A DNA stretch of 55,235 bases from an uncultured Alteromonadales bacterium (GCA_937864365.1 CALMJT010000034.1:1-55235), one strand, 5' to 3'. Positions 15,484 through 26,427 are shown, counted from the first letter of the stretch. The notes: generated from the letters alone by a model not told the origin. Translations and numbers: made by a program.

Positions 15484-16137
15484 CTAATTCCAAGAGTTTA
15501 TTGCATTTTCTGCGGCATTATTAAACGGTCGCGCTACTAATCCGGTATGACTTAAAGAGACTTCGTACAATGCTCCATCAGCCATAGGCAAATAAGTTGC
15601 GCTTCCGTAGGTGGCATCAACACCGATGGCGTTCAAACTCAGACGCTTACACCACTGCCAAACATCAATGGTGTAATTACTTTCATATATAGGATACACG
15701 GATCGAGGTTCGGTTTGTTCTTGTTCCCAAGAGTAGTAGCGGCCACTTATGCGCTCTAGTTTAAAGGCAGGCTTAACACCAAGTGCGGCCAAAAACCCTG
15801 GCCACTTTATGATTTTTGCGTCTAATTGCCATTGATCGCCGTTAATATCAAAGTTCATTTCTTGACCTTCGGTGGTCAGTAGACGAGCTTGAAACTTCTG
15901 ACTTTCGAGCTGACGAAACTCCAGGGTACCAACCGACTTTTCTGCAATAACCTGTTTGTAACTGAAAAAATCTAAGCCAACTAATGCGATAACTATGGCC
16001 AAGCCCAAAGCAGTTAATCCGATGGTGCCTTTTATCCAGCCCATAAGCCAACTGGTTTTAAACAAATAACGTAACGATAAAAACGCTACGAACAGTGCCA
16101 GACCAACTAGGATTATGGTTAATAATGTATAGAACAT
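15484..16137 (-). CDS. conserved membrane protein of unknown function
   Basis: About 217 residues from the ATG at 16137 (MFYTLL). An in-frame start at 16167 would add ten residues and overlap nudC, so I prefer the shorter form. Two membrane helices occupy about residues 3-24 and 33-55 of the shorter form. The rest is a soluble domain rich in beta strand, with a WQLDAKIIKWPG segment and a YSWEQEQ segment. Similar proteins in pseudomonads are often labelled multidrug or cation efflux without evidence; nothing here resembles a transporter. The gene sits between nudC and sohB on one strand with gaps under 20 bases, so co-transcription is likely. Confidence 0.7.
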   Translation of the reverse strand: MFYTLLTIILVGLALFVAFLSLRYLFKTSWLMGWIKGTIGLTALGLAIVIALVGLDFFSYKQVIAEKSVGTLEFRQLESQKFQARLLTTEGQEMNFDINGDQWQLDAKIIKWPGFLAALGVKPAFKLERISGRYYSWEQEQTEPRSVYPIYESNYTIDVWQWCKRLSLNAIGVDATYGSATYLPMADGALYEVSLSHTGLVARPFNNAAENAINSWN

Positions 16138-16147
16138 AGTAAGTCCA

Positions 16148-17026
16148 TCAACGTTGTCTTTGAACAAGAAATTCGATCATTTGCCCAGCAATAGAAGTCT
16201 TAGGTGGTGTAACCGGCAATTGTTTTAACGAAAACCATTTAGCATCAATGATTTCGTCGCCATCAATGATAATTTCACCACCATTGTAGCGAGCAAAAAA
16301 ACCAATCATTAATTGATTAGGAAATGGCCACGGTTGACTGCTGAAGTATTGTAACTCATCAACATCAACGCCAACCTCTTCTTTAATTTCACGCCGTGCA
16401 GCTTGCTCTAAGGTTTCACCGGACTCCACAAAACCAGCAATACAGCTATACATGTCTGATATGTATTTACCGTGTTTCGCGAGAAGAACTTCGTCATTAT
16501 TTTTATGTATAAGTACAATAACGCAAGGCTGAATACGCGGGTACCAAAATCGTTTACAGCGGGAACACATTAGGGCGGGCTCTGTGGTGTGTGAGCGAGT
16601 TTTACCTGCACAAACTCCACAATATCGATGATCTTCTAGCCAATGGTACAGCTGTATTGCGCGTGACAATAAATAAAACTGTTCGCTGAATTCTTCGACA
16701 ATTAGCGAACGAAGTGTTAGCCAATTGAGAGCATTCTCAGAAGTGTTGTAATGATCAAGCAGCGATTTAGCAACCTTCTTGGAAAAGGCAACTAAACGAA
16801 CTTCAAAATCGTCGTTACGGTTGACCAGCACGGATTGATCGATAGCTACCGTTAGAGATTGTGTAGTCACAATACCCTGCCCGACCGCAGTGTTTAGAGC
16901 ATCTTCAATTTCTAATCGGCCAAACAACACATCGCCAGGAGACTTTGCTAAAACTTGCGCGTCACAAACCAGCAAATAATGAACGCTGTTGATTTGTGTT
17001 TTTTCTAACGGGCTCAAACTCACCAA
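16148..17026 (-). CDS. nudC: NudC NADH pyrophosphatase / RNA deNADding enzyme
   Basis: A 292-residue Nudix hydrolase that cleaves NADH to NMNH and AMP and removes 5' NAD caps from RNA. A four-cysteine zinc ribbon (Cys136, 139, 154, 157) precedes the Nudix box GFVESGE..REIKEEVG at 198-219. The NudC-specific motif SQPWPFPNQLM follows it, which separates this enzyme from other Nudix families. The N-terminal domain (1-125) is present, so the protein is slightly longer than the E. coli form (257) but similar to pseudomonad homologues. It ends 11 bases before the next gene's start and begins 6 bases after the Hpt-like gene stop, so it sits in a compact same-strand run. Confidence 0.9.
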   Translation of the reverse strand: MVSLSPLEKTQINSVHYLLVCDAQVLAKSPGDVLFGRLEIEDALNTAVGQGIVTTQSLTVAIDQSVLVNRNDDFEVRLVAFSKKVAKSLLDHYNTSENALNWLTLRSLIVEEFSEQFYLLSRAIQLYHWLEDHRYCGVCAGKTRSHTTEPALMCSRCKRFWYPRIQPCVIVLIHKNNDEVLLAKHGKYISDMYSCIAGFVESGETLEQAARREIKEEVGVDVDELQYFSSQPWPFPNQLMIGFFARYNGGEIIIDGDEIIDAKWFSLKQLPVTPPKTSIAGQMIEFLVQRQR

Positions 17027-17032
17027 TCCTTT

Positions 17033-18730
17033 TTAACTGGCTAAGCCCAAAGAGGCCAAGCTTTCTTCAGCAATTTGCAAAATGCTGTCGTCGGTATTTT
17101 TATCAGACTGCAAAGCAGAAACATAGTATTCGAGACTGATGACACAATCGGCAAATGGCTCCAACAATTGCTGCAACACAGCAGGATGCTCGCCAGACAT
17201 TAATTCAACTTCAACAAATCGATCACACAACTCAAGTACTTTTGCACAGCGAGTACGATGCATTAATGTCATACCGCCACGAATACTTTGAAGCGTTTTG
17301 CTGACATTGCGAATGTGGCCTTGATCGAATCCGGATTCGGCGAATGAGCTCAGCGCTCGTTTAATAAGCACTAAACCGTTTTCAGCCTCTTGGAGGACGA
17401 TTTTTTCGGCTTCGGCATATTGATTATCGGCGATGGTTAATTCGGAATCGACGGATTGATAACCCGCTTGCATTTTGTACTGCGAAACGAAATTCTCTAC
17501 GCCCAATAAGGCATGAGCAACTTCTGAAAGCGCATGAATATCAAGACCTGTGGAGTCGTCTTTTAAAGTCTCGATAATTTTTGCCTGTTGCTTTAAGACA
17601 ATACTCGGTTGCCCCAAGCCTACCACAGAAAGAATTTCTGCAAGCTTGGCGAGTTGCTCCACTAGCTGGTCAAATTCGTCGGTTGAATGAGAGCTGGCGC
17701 TGTTTTCTAAAATGTTTTTGGCAATGGCGATTTCTTCTTCAAATACAGCAATGACCGACTGAATGGTTTTTGCACTCGGCCCTCTGAGTAATTCTGCTTC
17801 GCGGGCCAATTGTTCGTCGTCGTAACCTAATCGAGTACAACCAAACTGTTCTAAAAATAGATCAACATTTTTGGTTTGATCGCCATGCTTGCCAATCGCA
17901 GCCCAATATACAAGCTCTTTAGTCAAGGCAATTGGCACATTGGTCTTAACACCTTGAATATCAAATTTAACGAGTTGTTTGATCTGTTTTTCTACTTCCA
18001 TTAATAGACGCTTGCGGTACTTAGATAAAGGCAAGGAACTATTAATGGCGGCATCGACGGCAAACTGTATGGAAAGCCAAAATGCAGCTATAGGTTTATG
18101 GGCATATATGCTCGATAAACGCTCTGCGGCGTTGTACATAATTTTCAGTGGTGCTTTTTGCGGTTTACCTTGCAAGATCGCCAATAATCCGACTTGGAAC
18201 ATGTGTCGAATACGTCCTACCAACGATGGATAATCTTGTTTTTCAACTGTGCTTGATCGTAACCAACTAAAACTGCTCACATCTTTAGTAAAACGTTTAA
18301 TGGAGAAAAAAAAGCTATCTGGAAGTGCTGCTTGATTGGAGATTTTTCTCAAATCATTAATAAACGGCAGCAATATTTCTGGGTGATATAACTTGGTATT
18401 TTCTAAAAACTCTAAGTAACGAGGAAGTGTGAAAAATGCCGTTGTGATTGCTTGCAAATCATCGTCATCTAAGCTGTGCTCACCGGGAGTAATTTCTTGG
18501 GCCACAGAGAGCAAAGATTGAGCGAGAAGCTGTGGACCTTTTAGCTGTAATAGGTCTAAGGTGCCCGATATTTGATGTAAACCTTCGACACAGGCTTGTA
18601 AACTCTCAGCATCGGCCGTATTTTCGAAAAAATCTTCAAGTTTTTTGGCAGATTGCTCGATAGTAGAGACAAGCTCCTCTCTAACTACCTTTAAAGAGCT
18701 GATTGAATTTGCCGGTAATTGATTTTCCAC
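17033..18730 (-). CDS. stand-alone Hpt-like scaffold protein (ChpA N-terminal type)
   Basis: A 565-residue, almost wholly alpha-helical soluble protein. It has no membrane segment, kinase, CheW or receiver domain. The N-terminal part has an Hpt-like helix pair around residues 48-70 (EGLHQISGTLDLLQLKG), resembling the phosphotransfer repeats of ChpA/PilL chemotaxis kinases of twitching-motility systems. A second one near residue 485 (LQSIRGGMTLMHRTRCAKVLEL) lacks a clear acceptor histidine. The protein therefore looks like the N-terminal scaffold of ChpA existing on its own. Whether it takes phosphate is uncertain. It lies upstream of nudC with a six-base gap, and no type IV pilus gene is visible. 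The assignment is by resemblance; unknown function is the safe label. Confidence 0.55.
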   Translation of the reverse strand: MENQLPANSISSLKVVREELVSTIEQSAKKLEDFFENTADAESLQACVEGLHQISGTLDLLQLKGPQLLAQSLLSVAQEITPGEHSLDDDDLQAITTAFFTLPRYLEFLENTKLYHPEILLPFINDLRKISNQAALPDSFFFSIKRFTKDVSSFSWLRSSTVEKQDYPSLVGRIRHMFQVGLLAILQGKPQKAPLKIMYNAAERLSSIYAHKPIAAFWLSIQFAVDAAINSSLPLSKYRKRLLMEVEKQIKQLVKFDIQGVKTNVPIALTKELVYWAAIGKHGDQTKNVDLFLEQFGCTRLGYDDEQLAREAELLRGPSAKTIQSVIAVFEEEIAIAKNILENSASSHSTDEFDQLVEQLAKLAEILSVVGLGQPSIVLKQQAKIIETLKDDSTGLDIHALSEVAHALLGVENFVSQYKMQAGYQSVDSELTIADNQYAEAEKIVLQEAENGLVLIKRALSSFAESGFDQGHIRNVSKTLQSIRGGMTLMHRTRCAKVLELCDRFVEVELMSGEHPAVLQQLLEPFADCVISLEYYVSALQSDKNTDDSILQIAEESLASLGLAS

Positions 18731-19339
18731 GAAACGATACCTTAACTATTTGTAGGGCTTTAATCTTGAGCCACGTAGGGATCAAACCTAACGTTGTTTG
18801 AGTTAAATCTTTGTTATCTCAATAACTTTAAGCAAAGTCTGACATAAATTTTCGAAAATATGTGTGGCATAAACGACGAATAGACGAAAACCTATCGACA
18901 ATGTCACTTAAAATAATCAATTGCGATCGTAATTTGCTCGCAGGTATCAAGATTGCTTTCAAGATTGCATTAGTGACTTGTCGTAACGACTATAATAAAT
19001 ACACCTGTATAATAATTTTATTAGCATCTATAGCCATTAAGCCAATGATTTTGGTTATAATTCATCGAAGGATCAAGATAAGATCCATACAAGTGGCATT
19101 GCCTTAATCGCCTAAGCATATACTTAAGCCATTGAAGTTGTCACTTTAAGATTAGTCGAAATGTAATTGAATTAGCTCTATTTTTTATAACTACAATAAC
19201 GTGAATTGCACACGTAAAGGCTCAACTATCGAGATTTGTTTCCGGTTAGTTGGTTTTCATCATTTCACGGTTACAACTCCTGCAACTCGTACCGATGATT
19301 TTTTAAATTTAATAACTTTTTTTAAGTAAGGAAGCAGGC
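18731..19339. other. divergent intergenic region, no gene seen
   Basis: About 600 bases between the divergently read Hpt-like gene and nhaB. The one 81-codon frame inside has no family resemblance or ribosome site. It probably contains both promoters and the 5' leader of nhaB. I did not find a convincing riboswitch or terminator. Confidence 0.5.
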
Positions 19340-20872
19340 ATGGAATTAACGCTATCCCAGGCATTTGGGAAAAACTTTCTTGGCTCGTCACCGATCTGGT
19401 ACAAGCAGGCAATCATTGCTTTTTTGATTCTTAATCCATTAGTTTATTTTTTCGGCGGAGAATCCAGTGCGTTTATATGCGGCTGGTTATTGATCGCCGA
19501 GTTCATTTTCACTCTTGCAATGGCACTCAAGTGCTATCCCCTGCAACCGGGCGGCTTGCTCGCTCTCGAAGCTGTTGCGCTCGGACTAACCGACGCTCAT
19601 TCCGTCTATCATGAAGTTTCTGCGAACTTACAAGTGATCTTGCTCTTGGTCTTTATGGTCGCGGGCATTTACTTCATGAAAAACCTACTGCTGTTTTTGT
19701 TCACAAAAATTCTGATTACCGTACGCTCAAAACTGGGCCTATCGCTGCTCTTTTTGTTGTCGTCAGCGTTTCTTTCAGCCTTTTTGGATGCGTTAACCGT
19801 AACCGCGGTACTTATCAGCGTTGTGGTTGGGTTTTACTCGGTCTACCACAAAGTGGCCTCTGGTAAACAAATTACACACACAGACGATCACGACCACGGC
19901 GATGACGCCACCATTGTGGATATTCACAGAGAAGATTTAGAGAGCTTCCGGTCTTTTTTACGCAGTTTAATTATGCACGGTGCCATTGGTACGGCATTAG
20001 GCGGCGTATGTACCTTGGTGGGAGAACCACAAAACCTGTTAATTGCTGATATAGCTGGTTGGGATTTTGCTACCTTCGCTCTTAAAATGGCGCCGGTAAC
20101 TGCACCGTGTTTTGTTTTAGGTGTGTTAACTTGCGTGTTTTTAGAGAAGACCTCTATTTTGGGTTATGGCGGGAAACTTCCTGATCCAGTGCGAACAATT
20201 CTGGAAGATTTCGAGTTAAACGAAAGTAAAAAACGCAAGACCAAAGAAATTGCCGCATTAATTATTCAAGGTATTACCGCGATCTTTTTGATTGTTGCTT
20301 TGGCGATGCATTTAGCAGAAGTGGGGATTATCGGTTTAACTGTAATTGTACTGATTACCGCCTTCACAGGTATTACCGATGAACACCAAATTGGTCACGC
20401 CTTTGAAGAAGCCCTGCCATTTACAGCTTTATTGGTAGTTTTCTTTTCAGTGGTTGCCGTTATTCATGATCAACATCTGTTTTCACCCATCACTCACGCA
20501 GTCTTAAAGTTAGATGCCGACGTACAGGGACCCATGTTCTTTGTGGCCAACGGTATTTTGTCGATGATCAGTGATAATGTGTTCGTAGCGACTGTTTATA
20601 TTAATGAAGTAAAAGCCGCATTGGATAACACAGATCCGAGCCAAATCACGATCACACGGGAACAATTTGATAAGCTTGCCGTGGCAATTAATACAGGTAC
20701 AAACCTACCCAGTGTTGCCACACCCAATGGACAAGCTGCGTTCCTATTTTTATTGACCTCGGCGCTTGCTCCGCTGATTCGATTATCTTACGGGCGCATG
20801 GTAGTCATGGCATTGCCCTACACCATTGTACTGTCGATTGCTGGAGTACTTTGTGTTGCTTATCTTTTGTAG
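19340..20872 (+). CDS. nhaB: Na+/H+ antiporter NhaB
   Basis: A 510-residue inner-membrane sodium:proton antiporter of the NhaB family (E. coli 513 residues), which expels Na+ in exchange for H+. It has about a dozen membrane helices. The conserved family start [15 protein letters not shown], the [18 protein letters not shown] segment, the GALGTA-like region [19 protein letters not shown] and the [20 protein letters not shown] segment are all present. A small His/Asp-rich loop ([11 protein letters not shown], about residue 179) is somewhat unusual. A strong AAGGAAG ribosome site precedes the start. The nearby sodium-pumping Nqr operon makes functional coupling through the sodium gradient likely. 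Confidence 0.93.
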   Translation: MELTLSQAFGKNFLGSSPIWYKQAIIAFLILNPLVYFFGGESSAFICGWLLIAEFIFTLAMALKCYPLQPGGLLALEAVALGLTDAHSVYHEVSANLQVILLLVFMVAGIYFMKNLLLFLFTKILITVRSKLGLSLLFLLSSAFLSAFLDALTVTAVLISVVVGFYSVYHKVASGKQITHTDDHDHGDDATIVDIHREDLESFRSFLRSLIMHGAIGTALGGVCTLVGEPQNLLIADIAGWDFATFALKMAPVTAPCFVLGVLTCVFLEKTSILGYGGKLPDPVRTILEDFELNESKKRKTKEIAALIIQGITAIFLIVALAMHLAEVGIIGLTVIVLITAFTGITDEHQIGHAFEEALPFTALLVVFFSVVAVIHDQHLFSPITHAVLKLDADVQGPMFFVANGILSMISDNVFVATVYINEVKAALDNTDPSQITITREQFDKLAVAINTGTNLPSVATPNGQAAFLFLLTSALAPLIRLSYGRMVVMALPYTIVLSIAGVLCVAYLL

Positions 20873-20890
20873 CAAACTTTTGCAGAAGAT

Positions 20891-20916
20891 TCTTGTAGGA
20901 GACTCTTGTAGGAGAC
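20891..20916 (+). repeat. 13-base tandem duplication
   Basis: TCTTGTAGGAGAC occurs twice head to tail just after the nhaB stop. It is probably a slippage product and no role is evident. Confidence 0.8.
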
Positions 20917-20956
20917 CCTAACTAACTCTCGCAAAATTTAATTGAAAGACAGAAAT

Positions 20957-20987
20957 AAAAAAGCCCAACCAATGTTGGGCTTTTTTT
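20957..20987. terminator. bidirectional intrinsic terminator
   Basis: Stem GCCCAAC/GTTGGGC with a four-base loop, an A-tract on the left and a T-tract on the right, lying between the convergent nhaB and sthA genes. It can end transcripts from both sides. Confidence 0.9.
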
Positions 20988-21005
20988 GAGCTGAAAACTT
21001 GTATA

Positions 21006-22409
21006 TTAGGTTCTCATGCGCTTAACACGGTTAATTCCGTTAAGAGCCGCCTGACGATAGGCCTCAGCCATGGTTGGGTAGTTAAACGTCGTTGAAACAA
21101 AGTAGTGAATGTTATTAGCATCACCTTTTTGTTTCATAATAGCTTGGCCAATGTGAATAATCTCGGAAGCTTCCGCTCCAAAGCAGTGGATACCAAGAAT
21201 TTCGTAGGTATCTATGTGGAAGAGTATTTTCAACATACCCACATCTTCACCGGAAATTTGACCCCGCGCGACGTGTTTAAAAAACGCTCGACCTACTTCA
21301 TAAGGGATTCGCTGCGCGGTTAATTCACGTTCGGTTTTACCCAAAGAGCTGATTTCAGGTAGGGTATAAATTCCAGTTGGAACCTCAGTTGCGTAATCCG
21401 CACTTTCGCCCAACATAATTTTCGCAACCGCTCGACCTTGATCGAAAGACGCACTGGCGAGGCTTGGCCAACCGATAACGTCACCGACCGCGTAAATATT
21501 GTCGGCTTCGGTTCTGTAATCTTCATCTACGGTAAGTTGACCACGGTGATCCGCACTTAGCTCTACAGACTCAAGATTCAATAGATCGGTGTTACCAGTA
21601 CGACCGTTACACCACAACAGCGCATCAGCACGTAATCGCTTGCCTGATTTCAGCGTAAGCGTTACACCGTCATCATCAGCTTTCACGCCCGCGTATTCTT
21701 CGTTATGACGTACCATAACCCCACCATCACGCAGATGATAACTAAGGGCATCGGATATTTCGTCATCCAAAAATGAGAGCAGTCTGTCACGGCTGTTGAT
21801 TAGATCTACTTTTATACCCATACCCACAAAGATAGAGGCGTATTCACAACCAATCACACCCGCACCGTAAATAATTAAACTGATCGGCGAGTGTTTCATC
21901 TCAAGAACAGTGTCACTGTCGTAGATGCGTGGATGATCAAAATCAACGTCGGCTGGACGGTAAGGACGCGAGCCAGTACCGATAATAAATTTCTCAGCGG
22001 TGAATGTTTCTGTGACACCGTCTTGCAGCTTAACTTGAATGGTATGTTTGTCTATAAAATGGGCGATACCGGTAAACAGTTGAATTCGATTACGTGCATA
22101 GTGTGATGCATGCATTTCAACTTGCTTTGGGATTACGCGGTTCGCGGCTTGTAGCACTTGTGGATAGGTTAATGTCTTGTGCTCACCGATTGTTCTAAAC
22201 AACGGATCGTGGTTAAAACGAATCAATTGCTTAACAACATGTCGCAACGATTTTGAAGGAATGGTGCCTTTATGAGCACAGTTACCACCAACCATAGAAC
22301 GCGCTTCAATCATCGCCACGCGTTTGCCGTTTTTGGCCAAAGAAATAGCCGCGGACTCTCCTCCTGGTCCGGAGCCTATTACAATTACATCAAAGTTATA
22401 GTCACTCAT
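21006..22409 (-). CDS. sthA: soluble pyridine nucleotide transhydrogenase
   Basis: A 467-residue FAD enzyme that interconverts NADPH + NAD+ and NADP+ + NADH in the cytoplasm. The N-terminal FAD-binding [10 protein letters not shown] (about 12-21) is followed by [17 protein letters not shown], where the redox-active second cysteine of lipoamide dehydrogenases is absent, as in all SthA enzymes. The central NAD(P) fold carries [13 protein letters not shown] and the C-terminal dimer domain ends with [17 protein letters not shown]. The length matches E. coli SthA (466). It stands alone as a transcription unit with its own terminator, and its neighbourhood of nqr and GAPDH genes forms a redox-balance cluster. 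Confidence 0.93.
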   Translation of the reverse strand: MSDYNFDVIVIGSGPGGESAAISLAKNGKRVAMIEARSMVGGNCAHKGTIPSKSLRHVVKQLIRFNHDPLFRTIGEHKTLTYPQVLQAANRVIPKQVEMHASHYARNRIQLFTGIAHFIDKHTIQVKLQDGVTETFTAEKFIIGTGSRPYRPADVDFDHPRIYDSDTVLEMKHSPISLIIYGAGVIGCEYASIFVGMGIKVDLINSRDRLLSFLDDEISDALSYHLRDGGVMVRHNEEYAGVKADDDGVTLTLKSGKRLRADALLWCNGRTGNTDLLNLESVELSADHRGQLTVDEDYRTEADNIYAVGDVIGWPSLASASFDQGRAVAKIMLGESADYATEVPTGIYTLPEISSLGKTERELTAQRIPYEVGRAFFKHVARGQISGEDVGMLKILFHIDTYEILGIHCFGAEASEIIHIGQAIMKQKGDANNIHYFVSTTFNYPTMAEAYRQAALNGINRVKRMRT

Positions 22410-22655
22410 AGTGATACAAAACTGCCCCTGTATTGAGTCTAACTAGGTTTATCGTTGGAGTACGGCAGTTTTTTGAGTCGATAGTAATCGAAAACCGAGT
22501 GGTCGAGTTAACAGCACACCTTGATTAGTCTCCAATACGGCTACTGATCCCTCAACTGCCTTTTAACTCGAGTTTAGAGTCGATAACACTGTTCACGGTT
22601 TTGAAAGGACAAAACCTGTTGTATTAAGCTCTCAAATTTTTATAGTTTTGTCGGA

Positions 22656-22883
22656 TTATTTTTTTACTTCGTAGGCAAGATCTGTTTTAGCGACAGTGCC
22701 ATTTTTACGCTCTTCACACTTACTTTCGTCGCCGCCACAAAAATCACAAACGTAATCTTTTTCGCCCAAAGCAGCGCCAATACCGCCACAAGAGCCAGTA
22801 ATGGGTTTTCTACCCATAATTACACCAACTGACATTGCTGCAACTACAGTTAGTAGAACGAGTAACGTTACAAGAAAAGTCAT
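22656..22883 (-). CDS. nqrM: NqrM, Nqr assembly factor
   Basis: A 75-residue protein (DUF539) needed for maturation of the Na+-translocating NADH:quinone reductase, probably by delivering iron to the NqrD/E Fe-S centre. It has one N-terminal membrane helix (2-24) followed by MGRKPITGSCGGI and a Cys pair in CDFCGG with a further Cys in SKCEE, the four conserved cysteines of the family. It is the last gene of the nqr operon, 11 bases after the apbE stop, in the standard position. Confidence 0.92.
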   Translation of the reverse strand: MTFLVTLLVLLTVVAAMSVGVIMGRKPITGSCGGIGAALGEKDYVCDFCGGDESKCEERKNGTVAKTDLAYEVKK

Positions 22884-22894
22884 GGTATTACCTT

Positions 22895-23905
22895 TCAGTT
22901 CATATATTGTTCAAATGTTTCGGAAGGATATTCCGCAAACTTGTCGTGTTCACGCACAATAAAAAAACAAGGAATCTGATTGTCATTACACACTTTAATA
23001 GACTTCTCATAACCCAAAACATTCAAACCAGTTGCCAGAGCATCTGCCATTGCACTGGATTTATGTAACACGGTTATAGATGCCAGATTGTGAGTAATGG
23101 GCTTACCTGTACGTGGATCTATTGTGTGAGAATAACGAACTCCGTCATCGTCGAAGTAGTTTCTATAATCTCCAGAAGTAGCCATGGCAAGATCTTCTAC
23201 CTCGATGGCTTGTGCTGGATCGTTTCTGCCGAGAGTAGGAGCTTCAATACCAATACGCCAGCGAGAGCCGCGATTATTGTGGCCCTTGACACGGATCTCA
23301 CCACCAATTTCTACGAGATAATTTTCAACTCCGAGCATTTCCAGATAATTCGCTACCTTGTCGACAGCGTAACCTTTCGCCACAGATGACAAATCAACGC
23401 TTACATCAGAATTGCGAGTTGCGGTGGAGTTTGTGGCGTCCAAAAGTATTTTTTCGAAACCGACCTTAGCCAGTGCATCACTAATTTCTAGATCACTGGG
23501 CACTTCTCTGCGGTTATCAGGGCCAAAGCCCCAAATATTTACTAACGGTGCAACTGTGACATCGAATGCGCCGTGTGTTAACTGATAGACATCAGAGCTT
23601 ACCTGCAAGATCTCTGTTAATTCTGAAGAGAGAACCACCGGTTCGCCAATGGGCGAGCGGTTAAAACGCATAAGTTCAGAGTCTTTAATATAGGTAGATG
23701 CGGCTTGATTGATGTCGCCAAGCAAGTTCATGATTTTCATTGCCACTGTATTAGGGTCAGTCGACAACTCATCATCAATAATGGTGATGTTGTATGTCGT
23801 ACCCATGGTAGGGCCAGACAAATACAGCGGAACATTCGAATCCGAACACGCAGAAATAAAACTAACTAATACGAAACAAAGTAGGGCCCGATAAACGAGC
23901 CCCAC
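22895..23905 (-). CDS. apbE: FAD:protein FMN transferase, lipoprotein
   Basis: ApbE attaches FMN to threonines of NqrB and NqrC in the periplasm. The frame can be read from 23962, but that overlaps nqrF by 35 bases. A GTG at 23905 gives a compact lipoprotein signal (MGLVYRALLCFVLVSFISAC) with the lipobox ending at Cys20, so I choose it. Family motifs include GPTMGTTYNI at the mature N-terminus, a DVTVAPLVNIWGFGP segment, the DLSSVAKGYAVD region, an EIGGEIRVKG segment, and HTIDPRTGKPI near the C-terminus. It lies between nqrF and nqrM, as in many marine gammaproteobacteria. The product is anchored in a membrane facing the periplasm. Confidence 0.9.
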   Translation of the reverse strand: MGLVYRALLCFVLVSFISACSDSNVPLYLSGPTMGTTYNITIIDDELSTDPNTVAMKIMNLLGDINQAASTYIKDSELMRFNRSPIGEPVVLSSELTEILQVSSDVYQLTHGAFDVTVAPLVNIWGFGPDNRREVPSDLEISDALAKVGFEKILLDATNSTATRNSDVSVDLSSVAKGYAVDKVANYLEMLGVENYLVEIGGEIRVKGHNNRGSRWRIGIEAPTLGRNDPAQAIEVEDLAMATSGDYRNYFDDDGVRYSHTIDPRTGKPITHNLASITVLHKSSAMADALATGLNVLGYEKSIKVCNDNQIPCFFIVREHDKFAEYPSETFEQYMN

Positions 23906-23927
23906 TCCATGATTCGAACTTGTCTGC

Positions 23928-25145
23928 TTAACCACCGAAGTCGTCAAGAAGAATGTTCTCATCCTCTACTCCAAGATTTTTCAGCATGGAGATCACAGCA
24001 GCGTTCATCACTGGAGGTCCACACATGTAGTACTCACAGTCTTCTGGTGCTGGGTGATCTTTCAAATAGTTTTCATACAACACATTATGGATGAAGCCTG
24101 TAAGACCAGTCCAATTATCTTCTGGTTGAGGATCTGAAAGAGCGATGTGCCAATCAAAATTCTCGTTCTCAGAAGCTAAAGTGTTGTAATCATCTTCATA
24201 GAAAAGTTCTCGAAGTGATCGAGCACCGTACCAGAAAGAAATCTTACGTTTAGAGTTCAATCGGCGTAGCTGATCGAAGATATGGGAGCGCATAGGCGCC
24301 ATACCTGCACCACCACCGATAAATACCATTTCGTTATCGGTATCTTTCGCGAAGAATTCACCGAATGGTCCGAATACAGTAATTTTGTCGCCTGGCTTCA
24401 AACTAAATACGTATGAAGACATTTGACCCGGTGGAATACCTTGAGAGCCAGGAGGTGGAGTTGCAATACGGATATTGAACTTCACTACGCCTTTTTCTTC
24501 AGGATAGTTGGCCATCGAGTAAGCACGAATGATCGGCTCATTAACTTTCGATTCGATGTTAAAGAAGCCAAAGCGCTCCCAGTCACCACGATATTGCTCT
24601 TCGATGTCGAAGTCAGAGTATTTAACGTGATGTGGTGGCGCTTCTAACTGCACATAACCACCAGCACGGAAATCTACGTTTTCACCCTCAGGAAGACGAA
24701 GAGTCAATTCTTTAATGAAGGTAGCAACGTTCGGGTTAGATTCAACGGTACATTCCCATTGCTTAACGCCGAATACGTCTTCTTCAACGTGAATTTCCAT
24801 GTCTTGCTTAACAGGAACCTGACAAGACAAACGCCAACCTTCACGAGCTTGACGCTTATTAAAATGCGCAGCTTCCGTTGGCAGCATTGAGCCGCCACCG
24901 CTGTTAACCACACATTTACACTGTGCGCAGCTACCACCGCCACCACAAGCAGAAGGCAAGAACATTCCGCTTTCGGCTAGAGTTTGTAGCAATTTACCGC
25001 CCGCTGGAACAGTAAGAGTTTTCTCACCGTTCACAACAATGTTCACATCTCCAGTACTTACAAGCTTGGAGCGTGCGCTAAGAATGACTACCACCAACAC
25101 CAATACGATGGCGGTAAACATTCCTACACCAATTACGATTTCCAT
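23928..25145 (-). CDS. nqrF: Nqr subunit F (NADH dehydrogenase, 2Fe-2S, FAD)
   Basis: A 405-residue electron-entry subunit of the sodium-pumping NADH:quinone oxidoreductase. A single N-terminal helix (about 3-24) anchors it. The plant-type ferredoxin domain has ligands Cys67, 73, 76 and 108. The FAD domain contains RAYSMANYP and the NADH domain [12 protein letters not shown] and YMCGPPVMN. The terminal DDFGG is typical. It accepts hydride from NADH and passes electrons on through the other subunits. The gene follows nqrE by 12 bases. Confidence 0.96.
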   Translation of the reverse strand: MEIVIGVGMFTAIVLVLVVVILSARSKLVSTGDVNIVVNGEKTLTVPAGGKLLQTLAESGMFLPSACGGGGSCAQCKCVVNSGGGSMLPTEAAHFNKRQAREGWRLSCQVPVKQDMEIHVEEDVFGVKQWECTVESNPNVATFIKELTLRLPEGENVDFRAGGYVQLEAPPHHVKYSDFDIEEQYRGDWERFGFFNIESKVNEPIIRAYSMANYPEEKGVVKFNIRIATPPPGSQGIPPGQMSSYVFSLKPGDKITVFGPFGEFFAKDTDNEMVFIGGGAGMAPMRSHIFDQLRRLNSKRKISFWYGARSLRELFYEDDYNTLASENENFDWHIALSDPQPEDNWTGLTGFIHNVLYENYLKDHPAPEDCEYYMCGPPVMNAAVISMLKNLGVEDENILLDDFGG

Positions 25146-25157
25146 GCTCTACCTCAC

Positions 25158-25766
25158 TTATAGATCGATGCCGCCGAAGGACATGAAGCCTAAAGACATC
25201 AAACCTACAGTAATGAAGGTGATGCCAAGACCTTGCAGTCCTGCTGGCACGTCGCTGTATTTAAGTTTCTCGCGAATAGCAGCAAGTACGGCAATAGCTA
25301 GAGCCCAGCCAATACCAGCGCCAATTCCGAAAACGGTACTTTCTGCAAAGTTATAATCGCGCTCAACCATGAACAATGAAGCACCCATGATGGCGCAGTT
25401 CACAGTGATCAAAGGAAGGAAAACACCAAGGGCGTTGTAAAGTGCAGGAACATACTTATCCAACACCATTTCCAAGATCTGCACAAGCGCTGCAATTACA
25501 CCAATGTAAGAAATTAAGCCTAAGAAGCTTAAATCTACATTAGGTAAGCCAGCCCATGCCAAAGCACCGTCAGCAAGAAGGTAGGTATAAAGTAAGTTAT
25601 TGATTGGCACAGTTAAGCCCAACACCACAACCACCGCAACACCAAGACCGATGGCAGCATCAACCTTTTTGGATACGGCCATGAAAGTACACATACCCAA
25701 GAAAAAGGTTAACGCCATATTGTCGATAAAGATCGAACGAACAAATAAGCTTAAGTAATATTCCAT
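25158..25766 (-). CDS. nqrE: Nqr subunit E
   Basis: A 202-residue integral membrane subunit with six helices. It is homologous to NqrD with inverted topology and shares with it the buried iron centre; the conserved cysteines are in [10 protein letters not shown] (helix I) and [12 protein letters not shown] (helix IV). Length matches the family exactly. It lies between nqrD and nqrF with gaps of 2 and 12 bases, so translation is probably coupled. Confidence 0.95.
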   Translation of the reverse strand: MEYYLSLFVRSIFIDNMALTFFLGMCTFMAVSKKVDAAIGLGVAVVVVLGLTVPINNLLYTYLLADGALAWAGLPNVDLSFLGLISYIGVIAALVQILEMVLDKYVPALYNALGVFLPLITVNCAIMGASLFMVERDYNFAESTVFGIGAGIGWALAIAVLAAIREKLKYSDVPAGLQGLGITFITVGLMSLGFMSFGGIDL

Positions 25767-25768
25767 GA

Positions 25769-26425
25769 CTACACCTCTTTAGGCTTAGTATTCGCTGCGA
25801 TCTTGAATTCCGCTTCTTCGGCTTGTTTAGGTTTCCACGAACGTAGACCCCAAATAATTAAGCCGATTAGGAAGAATGCACTTGGCGGAAGCAACATCAA
25901 ACCGTTAGAAACATACCAACCACCATCGGTAGTTAATGACAATATTTCTACACCGAATAATTTACCTGAGCCTAGCAGTTCACGAATGAATGCCAAGGTT
26001 AAAAGCAATACGCTATAGCCTAAACCGTTACCAATACCGTCTAAGAAACTTGGAATTGGTGGGTTTTTCATCGCGTAAGCTTCGGCACGACCCATTACGA
26101 TACAGTTGGTGATAATCAAGCCCACGAATACCGATAACTGCTTACTGATATCGTAAGCAACAGCTTTTAGGATTTGGTCTACTACGATTACCAGAGACGC
26201 AATGATGGTCATTTGCGCGATGATGCGAATACTGCCTGGAATGAAGTTACGCACCGCAGCAACGAAGAAGTTTGAGAAAGCGGTTACCAAAGTCAGTGCA
26301 ATACACATAACAATGGTTACTTTCAAACTACTGGTTACCGCCAAAGCAGAACAAATACCCAAAATTTGTAACGCAATGGGGTTGTTCTCAAAGACGGGTT
26401 TAAAGAGTAACTCTTTTACCTTCAT
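25769..26425 (-). CDS. nqrD: Nqr subunit D
   Basis: A 218-residue integral membrane subunit, partner of NqrE in the sodium channel and the membrane iron centre. The conserved cysteines appear in [11 protein letters not shown] and [16 protein letters not shown]. Six helices are evident, starting near residue 18. It starts two bases after nqrC ends and stops two bases before nqrE begins, the usual tight packing of this operon. Confidence 0.95.
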   Translation of the reverse strand: MKVKELLFKPVFENNPIALQILGICSALAVTSSLKVTIVMCIALTLVTAFSNFFVAAVRNFIPGSIRIIAQMTIIASLVIVVDQILKAVAYDISKQLSVFVGLIITNCIVMGRAEAYAMKNPPIPSFLDGIGNGLGYSVLLLTLAFIRELLGSGKLFGVEILSLTTDGGWYVSNGLMLLPPSAFFLIGLIIWGLRSWKPKQAEEAEFKIAANTKPKEV

Positions 26426-26427
26426 GA

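Noticed and set aside
15848-16051. 67-codon minus-strand frame within the membrane protein gene
   Set aside because: It is a shadow of the real frame and its composition is unlike that of a protein.
18862-19107. 81-codon plus-strand frame upstream of nhaB
   Set aside because: Low-complexity composition, no motif, and it lies in a divergent promoter region.
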